Part shown: piece after piece, positions 49,310 through 54,267 of the stretch
How the letters are laid out: every line of letters starts with the position of its first letter
Position numbering within the stretch: the stretch's first letter is position 1
DNA from: JAIOSM01 sp964593725
Lineage (GTDB): Bacteria; Desulfobacterota; Desulfobacteria; Desulfobacterales; Desulfobacteraceae
Direction: 5' to 3'
Assembly: GCA_964593725.1 (NCBI GenBank)
Contig: CAZQJS010000015.1
Location: 1-54,267 of the forward strand
Length of the DNA: 54,267 bases
Notes under the pieces: generated by a model
Seen by the model: the letters and a program-made list of their open reading frames with translations, nothing else
Database searches by the model: none
What the model was told of the DNA's origin: nothing
Translations under genes and position numbers: made by a program

Positions 49310-50854
49310 ATGATGGATATTGATCTGAGTATGGTGAACTGGGCAAGGGCACAATTTGCTCTTACAGCTATGTATCACTGGATATTTGTACCATTGACCC
49401 TGGGGCTCTCGTTCTTGTGCGCCTTTTTTGAGTCAATTTATGTACGTACCGGCAATAAAGAGTGGCGGAATATTACAAAATTCTGGATGACTCTTTTTGG
49501 AATCAACTTTGCCATTGGTGTTGCAACTGGAATCATACTTGAATTTGAATTTGGTACAAACTGGTCCAACTACTCCTGGATGGTGGGTGATATTTTTGGT
49601 GCTCCCCTTGCCATTGAAGGAATTTTTGCCTTTTTCCTTGAAGCTACTTTCTTTGCTGTCATGTTTTTTGGATGGAACAGGGTTTCCAAAAAATTCCATC
49701 TCTTTTCCACCTGGATGGTGGCCATAGGCTCAAACCTCTCAGCAGTCTGGATCCTTGTGGCCAATGGCTGGATGCAGAACCCGGTTGGCATGGCTTTTAA
49801 CCCTGATACAGCACGGTTTGAAATGCACAATTTTGCAGATGTTGTATTCAACCCTGTGGCAGTTTCCAAATTTGTCCATACTTCAAGTTCCGGATTCTTA
49901 TTTGCCTCCCTGTTTGTCCTTACAATCTCCAGCTGGTATCTCATAAAGGGACGGCATATTGAAATGGCAAAAAAATCAATTATTGTAGCATCGGTTTTCG
50001 GTCTTCTTGCATCCTTTTATGTTGCTTTTACAGGAGACGAAGCTGCCTATGCAGTTGCCCAGAAACAGCCCATGAAACTTGCTGCCATTGAAGGGTTGTA
50101 TAAAGGTGAAGCAAAGGCTGCCATAGTTGCTGCAGGCATAATAAATCCCCGGAAAAAACCCGGGGATGATAAAGATGCATTTCTCCTGGAAGTCAAGCTT
50201 CCCTATCTGCTTTCACTCCTTGCAAACCGTTCCCTTGACTCCTTTGTCCCGGGAATTGATGACCTTGTATATGGTAATAAAGATCAGGACATTGAAAGTA
50301 TTATCTCAAAAATTTCCAAGGGAAAGTCTGCCATAGATAATCTTGCCCTTTATAAACAGGCGCGCAAAGAGAATAATAAGGATAAGGCAGAAACAGCACT
50401 TAAGAAATTCAATGAAACAAAGGATTATATCGGTTTTGGTTACCTTGATAAACCCGAAGAGGCTGTTCCTTCTGTTGCGACTTCATACTATGCTTTTCAT
50501 ATCATGGTGGGCCTTGGAACATTTTTCCCCCTTCTTTTTGCAGGTTTTCTATTTTTTGGTATCAAAGGCTCCCTTGATAATGAAAGTTTAAAAAAGTGGC
50601 TTCTGCCCCTTGGCTTAATATCAGGTCTTCTTGGACTTATTGCCCAGGAGATGGGATGGGTTGTGGCAGAGGTAGGCCGTCAGCCCTGGGCCATTTACAA
50701 CCTTTTACCGGTAAAAATATCAAGTACCAACCTTGATGTGGGTAATGTCCGGATTACATTTTTCATGTTTTTAATCATATTTACACTGCTGCTGGCAGCT
50801 GAAATAAAGATCATGCTTAAACAAATATCCATTGGACCAAAGGAGGAACTATAA
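49310..50854 (+). CDS. cydA: cytochrome bd quinol oxidase subunit I
   Basis: This 514-residue protein is a canonical CydA: heme-ligand His in MYHWIFVPLTLG, the GTNWS and IEGIFAFFLEATFF Glu pair, NGWMQNPVG, heme b558 His in SKFVHTSSSGF, a Q-loop region around residues 245-370, and GWVVAEVGRQPW. It reduces O2 to water with quinol electrons and so protects an anaerobe from oxygen. AGGAGG precedes the ATG (49310 or 49313). It contrasts with the two bd-like modules elsewhere in this window, which lack such a quinol loop. Confidence 0.96.
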   Translation: MMDIDLSMVNWARAQFALTAMYHWIFVPLTLGLSFLCAFFESIYVRTGNKEWRNITKFWMTLFGINFAIGVATGIILEFEFGTNWSNYSWMVGDIFGAPLAIEGIFAFFLEATFFAVMFFGWNRVSKKFHLFSTWMVAIGSNLSAVWILVANGWMQNPVGMAFNPDTARFEMHNFADVVFNPVAVSKFVHTSSSGFLFASLFVLTISSWYLIKGRHIEMAKKSIIVASVFGLLASFYVAFTGDEAAYAVAQKQPMKLAAIEGLYKGEAKAAIVAAGIINPRKKPGDDKDAFLLEVKLPYLLSLLANRSLDSFVPGIDDLVYGNKDQDIESIISKISKGKSAIDNLALYKQARKENNKDKAETALKKFNETKDYIGFGYLDKPEEAVPSVATSYYAFHIMVGLGTFFPLLFAGFLFFGIKGSLDNESLKKWLLPLGLISGLLGLIAQEMGWVVAEVGRQPWAIYNLLPVKISSTNLDVGNVRITFFMFLIIFTLLLAAEIKIMLKQISIGPKEEL

Positions 50855-50855
50855 A

Positions 50856-52004
50856 ATGATATCAAATCTTGACTATGCAACCCTGCAGCAGCTTTGGTGG
50901 ATAATTTGTTCCATAGTTGGTGCACTCTTCTTATTCCTGACCTTTGTCCAGGGAGGACAGACACTTTTATGGCAGGTTGCTAAAACCGATCTTGAGAAAT
51001 CCCTGGTGGTAACCTCCCTTGGCCGTAAATGGGAGATGCCCTTTACAACCCTTGTGCTTTTTGGAGGCGCACTGTTTGCAGCATTTCCAAAATTCTATGC
51101 AACAAGTTTTGGCGGGGCGTACTGGGTATGGATTCTCATACTCTTTTCATTTATAATCCAGGCTGTAAGCTACGAATACCGGAAAAAAGAGGATAATCTA
51201 CTGGGTGCAAAAACCTTTGAATTATTCCTTTTTATAAATGGTTCAGTGGGAGTTCTGCTCATTGGAGCTGCTGTGGGAACATTCTATACAGGGTCAAATT
51301 TCACCCTGGATCTTTTAAATAAGGTCACCTGGGATTATACTTTTCTTGGCATAAACCTCAGGGGACTTGAAGCTGCTTTTTCTCTTTTCAATCTGAGTCT
51401 TGGAATTTTCCTTGTATTTAATGCAAGGGTTCTTGGTGCATTATACCTTTTAAACAGCATAGATTTTTCAGAAACACCAGAACTTGAGGCAAGACTTCGA
51501 AAACACGTTCTCATCTCTTTTCTGACTCTGCTGCCCTTTCTTCTCTATGTACTGATATCGATTCTGTTCATGAAGGGATTTGGTGTTAATGAATCAGGTG
51601 TTGTAACCATGGTCCCGGGGAAATATCTGTCAACTCTCCTGGCCCTGCCTCACCTGCTGGTGCTGCTCCTGGCAGGGATACTCCTTGTCTTGTATGGAGT
51701 TGTGGCTGCTTCATTTAAACAAAGCACCAAAGGCATATGGTTCAGCGGCCCTGGTACCGTGCTTGTGGGCCTGGTTGTATTATGCCTGCCTGCTTTCAAT
51801 AACACGGCTTTTTATCCATCAAAGCTTGATCTTAATTCAAGCCTTACAATCTATAATGCATCATCAAGCATGTTCACCCTTGCCACCATGACATATGTGG
51901 CAATAGGCATACCCTTTGTTCTTGGTTATGTTGCCTATGTGTGGAAGCTTATGGATTCAAAAAAACTGACCGTGGCAGAAGTAACAGATGAAGAGTCATA
52001 TTAA
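50856..52004 (+). CDS. cydB: cytochrome bd quinol oxidase subunit II
   Basis: This 382-residue protein has eight to nine membrane helices and the CydB pattern (LWWIICSIVGALFLFLTFV, QGGQTLLW, LGRKWEMPFTTLVLFGGALF, AFPKFYATSFGGAYWVW). It pairs with CydA. ATG 50856 is preceded by AAAGGAGG inside the last codons of cydA, one base after the cydA stop; an upstream TTG in the same frame lacks this site. A 30-residue ORF follows. Confidence 0.94.
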   Translation: MISNLDYATLQQLWWIICSIVGALFLFLTFVQGGQTLLWQVAKTDLEKSLVVTSLGRKWEMPFTTLVLFGGALFAAFPKFYATSFGGAYWVWILILFSFIIQAVSYEYRKKEDNLLGAKTFELFLFINGSVGVLLIGAAVGTFYTGSNFTLDLLNKVTWDYTFLGINLRGLEAAFSLFNLSLGIFLVFNARVLGALYLLNSIDFSETPELEARLRKHVLISFLTLLPFLLYVLISILFMKGFGVNESGVVTMVPGKYLSTLLALPHLLVLLLAGILLVLYGVVAASFKQSTKGIWFSGPGTVLVGLVVLCLPAFNNTAFYPSKLDLNSSLTIYNASSSMFTLATMTYVAIGIPFVLGYVAYVWKLMDSKKLTVAEVTDEESY

Positions 52005-52028
52005 TACTGATACAGGGAGATTAAATAA

Positions 52029-52121
52029 ATGAATGCATTGCTTTTAATACTTTACGTTGTTTTGATAATTGCATCCTATAAAGGAATTATTTTGGCACTT
52101 GATAAGACTAAACTTTTATAG
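52029..52121 (+). CDS. CydX/CydS-like 30-residue membrane protein
   Basis: This 30-codon ORF encodes MNALLLILYVVLIIASYKGI followed by ILALDKTKLL. It is one membrane helix with a short charged tail. GGGAG lies ten bases before the ATG, and the gene follows cydB by 24 bases. Many cytochrome bd operons end in such a tiny subunit (CydX, CbdX, CydS) that stabilises the hemes. Sequence similarity to a specific family is not claimed. Confidence 0.65.
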   Translation: MNALLLILYVVLIIASYKGIILALDKTKLL

Positions 52122-52139
52122 TCTGGCCGTACAATCCCA

Positions 52140-52168
52140 TTGCAAATGACTCATTTTTTACTTATAAT
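52140..52168 (+). promoter_or_regulatory. sigma70 promoter of the rubredoxin gene
   Basis: TTGCAA (52140-52145) and a perfect TATAAT (52163-52168) are 17 bases apart, 68 bases before the rubredoxin ATG. This lets rubredoxin be expressed apart from cyd. Confidence 0.5.
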
Positions 52169-52235
52169 CATTAAACAATGTGCTGGGATAAGGTAAATAC
52201 TATAAATAATAAATTGAAATCAAAGGAGACTTAGT

Positions 52236-52397
52236 ATGGATAAATATGTATGCGATCTATGTGGTTATGTTTACGACCCTGCCCAGGGTGACCCTGACAA
52301 TGGTGTTGATCCGGGAACAAGCTTTGATGACCTCCCTGATGACTGGGAATGCCCTGTGTGTGGTGCAGGTAAGGAAGACTTTTCCAAAGAAGCATAA
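52236..52397 (+). CDS. rubredoxin
   Basis: This 53-residue protein is a typical rubredoxin: CDLCGYVYDPAQGDPD with CxxC, GTSFDDLPDDWECPVCG with the second CxxC, and the usual acidic surface. It carries one electron at an Fe(Cys)4 site and can feed the ferritin-like proteins or oxygen reductases. AAAGGAG precedes the ATG. A strong terminator follows 15 bases after the stop. Confidence 0.96.
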   Translation: MDKYVCDLCGYVYDPAQGDPDNGVDPGTSFDDLPDDWECPVCGAGKEDFSKEA

Positions 52398-52411
52398 CAA
52401 TTATTAAACAT

Positions 52412-52446
52412 GCCGGGCATCCCTGCAGGGCTGCCCGGCTTTTTTT
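52412..52446 (+). terminator. rho-independent terminator after rubredoxin
   Basis: A perfect 8-bp GC-rich stem GCCGGGCA/TGCCCGGC (52412-52419, 52432-52439) is followed by seven T. Confidence 0.93.
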
Positions 52447-52509
52447 ACCTCCGGGCAGAATTGAATTGCCCCGGCAGCATACCTTTGAGCTGCAGTAAGG
52501 AATGTAACC

Positions 52510-53334
52510 ATGGCATTATCTGTAGTAGATCTTTATGCAAAGATACTTCCCCGAACCAATTGCAAAGATTGTGGATATCTTACATGCATTGCCTTTGCAG
52601 GCATGGTTGTCTCGGAAAAGCTCCCTTTGAAAAACTGCCCCCACATTGACTCTGAAACCCTGGAATCTGCCCAGGCAGAACTTGAACAGCAATACAGGGA
52701 AGGCAAATGGCTTAAAAGAGATATGGCAAAGGAAGCCCTTGAGTGGGCAAAAGAGAAATCATCCTCCATGGAGCTTTCTGATATTGCCCTGCGCATTGGC
52801 GGCAGATTCATAAATAATGGTAATACCGGACAGATCATCCTGCCATATTTCAATAAAAAATTATTCATAACAAAGGATAAAATAGTTGATGACTCAGGCC
52901 TTGAACCCACCAGAAACGAACAGACATTTATCCATATCCACATGGCCCAGGGAGGCATATCCAGACCCATGGGCAATATGAAGAGTTTTAAGGAGTTCCC
53001 CAATACAGTATCAAAAATAGTTTCCATGGTTGATCTGGTTGAGACTCCCCTTAAAACCACATTTGCTTCAAATCTAAAACAACTTGAACTTGCATGTGAA
53101 AAAGCAGGAGGGAAAAATGTAAGCAGGCAGTATGACTCCCCTGATTTTGCCTGTCAGTTTTCTGTTTTCCCCAAAGTGCCGGTGGTCCTGTTATTCTGGG
53201 ATGAAGAAGACGGATTTGATGCTGATGTAAAGCTGATGTTTGACGAAACAATCATTGAGCACCTGGACATTGAATCCATCATGTTCATGTCAGAACACCT
53301 GGCCCGGATGCTTATCAAAGGTATTAGCCAATGA
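52510..53334 (+). CDS. DUF3786 protein with N-terminal Fe-S (ACS/CODH-corrinoid-type) domain
   Basis: This 274-residue protein begins with a four-cysteine motif (PRTNCKDCGYLTCIAFAGMV, then KNCPH) like the [4Fe-4S] domain of corrinoid Fe-S proteins. The remaining ~200 residues fit DUF3786: RPMGNMKSFKEFP, QYDSPDFACQFSVFPKVPVV, LFWDEEDGFDADVKLMFDET. The substrate is unknown; in anaerobes such proteins lie near C1 or corrinoid metabolism. Its stop overlaps the next ATG (ATGA). Confidence 0.75.
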   Translation: MALSVVDLYAKILPRTNCKDCGYLTCIAFAGMVVSEKLPLKNCPHIDSETLESAQAELEQQYREGKWLKRDMAKEALEWAKEKSSSMELSDIALRIGGRFINNGNTGQIILPYFNKKLFITKDKIVDDSGLEPTRNEQTFIHIHMAQGGISRPMGNMKSFKEFPNTVSKIVSMVDLVETPLKTTFASNLKQLELACEKAGGKNVSRQYDSPDFACQFSVFPKVPVVLLFWDEEDGFDADVKLMFDETIIEHLDIESIMFMSEHLARMLIKGISQ

Positions 53335-53858
53335 AGACAACACTGCTCATGGCAACAACCCTGGATGGCAAAATCGGAAGAAACTCGTCCCATTTAGTTG
53401 ACTGGACAGGGAAAGATGATAAAGAGTTATTTGTCAAACTTACAAAGGATGCAGGTGTTATAATAATGGGTTCAAACACCTTTGACACCTTGACCCAACC
53501 CCTGCCCGGGCGCAGGAGCATTGTAATGACCAGGAACAGATCACGCATAACCCGCAATTTTCAAGACGCTCTTTTGGGCAGTGATGAACTGATATTTACT
53601 GATAAATCCCCGGGAGATATATTGGCAGCCCTTGGTGCAGCTGGATATGAAACCACAATTCTCATCGGAGGATCCAAAGTAAACTCCCTTTATCTTGAGG
53701 CAGAACTCATAGATGAGATTTATGTAACCATTGTACCCAGATTTTTTGGTAAGGGTCTGTCCATGTTCAGCCATGATTTTGATACAAGATTGGAACTTGT
53801 GAATATCCAGCCAATGGATAACGGCCACATAACATTAAAATATATTGTATGCTATTAA
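53331..53858 (+). CDS. dihydrofolate reductase / RibD C-terminal family protein
   Basis: This 175-residue protein has the DHFR-like fold of RibD C-terminal reductases: ATTLDGKIG near the start, GVIIMGSNTFDTL, PGRRSIVMTRN, ILIGGSKVNSLYLEAELID, and EIYVTIVPRFFGKG. It probably uses NADPH to reduce a pterin- or pyrimidine-like substrate. It overlaps the DUF3786 gene by four bases and may be co-expressed with it. Which of the two substrates applies cannot be read. Confidence 0.8.
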   Translation: MKTTLLMATTLDGKIGRNSSHLVDWTGKDDKELFVKLTKDAGVIIMGSNTFDTLTQPLPGRRSIVMTRNRSRITRNFQDALLGSDELIFTDKSPGDILAALGAAGYETTILIGGSKVNSLYLEAELIDEIYVTIVPRFFGKGLSMFSHDFDTRLELVNIQPMDNGHITLKYIVCY

Positions 53859-53871
53859 GATGGTTCTAAAG

Positions 53872-53885
53872 CAGCAATTCCCGGT
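53872..53885 (+). repeat. 14-bp repeat CAGCAATTCCCGGT, copy 2
   Basis: This is identical to 26165-26178 and lies 13 bases after the RibD-like gene. It may mark one end of the decayed insertion sequence that runs to the window edge. Confidence 0.45.
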
Positions 53886-53908
53886 CAAAAATTATTTTTA
53901 AGATTAAT

Positions 53909-54015
53909 AAAGGAATAAGTGAGGCCTGGATATGCTTTTGGAGTGCATCTTTTTAAATTTTCTAAATTTAAAAACCTAAACGGAAAAAGTATATCCAGAT
54001 CTCTCTTATTCCTTT
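53909..54015. repeat. large nested inverted repeat (107 bp) beside the transposase remnant
   Basis: The outer arms AAAGGAATAAG...CTGGATATGCTTTT (53909-53939) and AAAAGTATATCCAG...CTTATTCCTTT (53985-54015) pair over most of 30 positions. The loop holds a perfect 11-bp palindrome TTTTTAAATTT-TCT-AAATTTAAAAA (53950-53974). It may be part of the IS 3' end, a MITE-like element, or a strong terminator; the right arm ends in five T. It occupies most of the gene-free stretch 53859-54061. Confidence 0.6.
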
Positions 54016-54061
54016 TTAAAATATTCAGACAATGCTGTGTCTGGGCAATGCAGCAGATTTT

Positions 54062-54267
54062 TCAGATCCGTTCAAAGGTATCTGGAATATAAGATATGTC
54101 TGCTGTTTTCAGTCCATCGACAAATGGCTGCTTTGAGTATAATCCATCCCTGGGAATAATAATATTCAGTTTTGGATGTGCATTCCTGATTTGAGAAATC
54201 ATTCTCTTACCCGCATTAATTTCACAATCTTGTTTTCTGGAACCATCTGTATTTTTAATGGGTTCCG
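54062..54267 (-). pseudogene. IS transposase remnant (DDE type), cut by the window edge and truncated at its C-terminus
   Basis: The minus strand encodes 67 residues: EPIKNTDGSRKQDCEINAGK, then RMISQIRNAHPKLNI, PRDGLYSKQPFVDGLK and ISYIPDTFERI before a stop. I recognise the KQDCEINAGKR...DGLYSKQPF segment from IS transposases of Desulfobacterota, where the Asp of DGLYS is a likely catalytic acid. The sequence ends soon after ISYI, where relatives continue, so it is truncated. The 5' part lies outside the window. Confidence 0.75.

Noticed and set aside
1..54267. tRNA, rRNA, CRISPR arrays, prophage or integrase genes
   Set aside because: None was found on reading the intergenic regions and frames; no regular short repeats with spacers were seen.

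Overview
The window looks like the chromosome of a strictly anaerobic, sulfate-reducer-like bacterium of the Desulfobacterota, probably Desulfobacterales-like. The placement is inferred from gene content: multiheme c-type cytochromes, KorAB 2-oxoacid:ferredoxin oxidoreductase beside citrate synthase and isocitrate dehydrogenase, B12-dependent ribonucleotide reductase, rubredoxin and rubrerythrins, ADP-forming acyl-CoA synthetase, a selenocysteine peroxiredoxin, and cytochrome bd as the only canonical O2 reductase. No rRNA, tRNA or CRISPR array was seen.

Layout. 1-836: an orphan type IV pilin behind a sigma54-type promoter. 837-8031 (minus): one probable operon korA-korB-triheme cytochrome-selenocysteine peroxiredoxin-two-gene bd-like/multiheme membrane module (module 1). 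8163-11902 (plus): glutaredoxin, ferredoxin:thioredoxin-reductase-type protein, citrate synthase, rubredoxin/DUF2231-like protein and isocitrate dehydrogenase behind a sigma54-like promoter. 12019-17572 (plus): nrdJ with candidate NrdR boxes, an MDR oxidoreductase and a chemoreceptor. 17562-26050 (minus): a 1416-residue phosphodiesterase-lipase fusion, zinc ribbon, exonuclease III, split acyl-CoA synthetase, nitroreductase, and a ferritin-like protein with its own sigma54-type promoter. 26274-32784 (minus): an XRE regulator, cysE, cysK and a YnjBCD-like ABC transporter with a YnjF-like CDP-alcohol phosphotransferase. 32949-36666 (minus): module 2, a paralogue of module 1. 36808-39893 (plus): csoR-copZ-copA copper efflux. 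39933-44458: DUF2400-type protein, sfsA, a HEAT-like protein, convergent lon. 44814-46019: an isolated AT-rich glycosyltransferase. 46137-52397 (plus): small protein, rubrerythrin, ferredoxin, PAS-AAA-Fis sigma54 activator, then a sigma54 promoter driving a winged-helix gene, DUF4492, cydA, cydB and a 30-residue CydX-like ORF, then rubredoxin. 52510-53858: DUF3786 Fe-S protein and a DHFR/RibD-like reductase. 53872-54267: a decayed insertion sequence whose relative lies at 26164-26241.

How it fits together. Much of the window deals with electron flow and oxygen or peroxide defence in an anaerobe: ferredoxin-generating TCA enzymes, a thiol relay (glutaredoxin plus FTR-type protein), peroxide removal (selenocysteine Prx, two ferritin-like proteins, rubredoxin), O2 reduction (cydAB) and two unusual membrane modules joining bd-like subunits to eight c-type hemes. 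Sigma54-type promoters recur before the pilin, TCA, ferritin-like and cyd genes. A sigma54 activator with a cysteine-bearing PAS domain sits directly upstream of cyd, and repeated TGANACA half-sites occur both at its own start and upstream of the cyd promoter.
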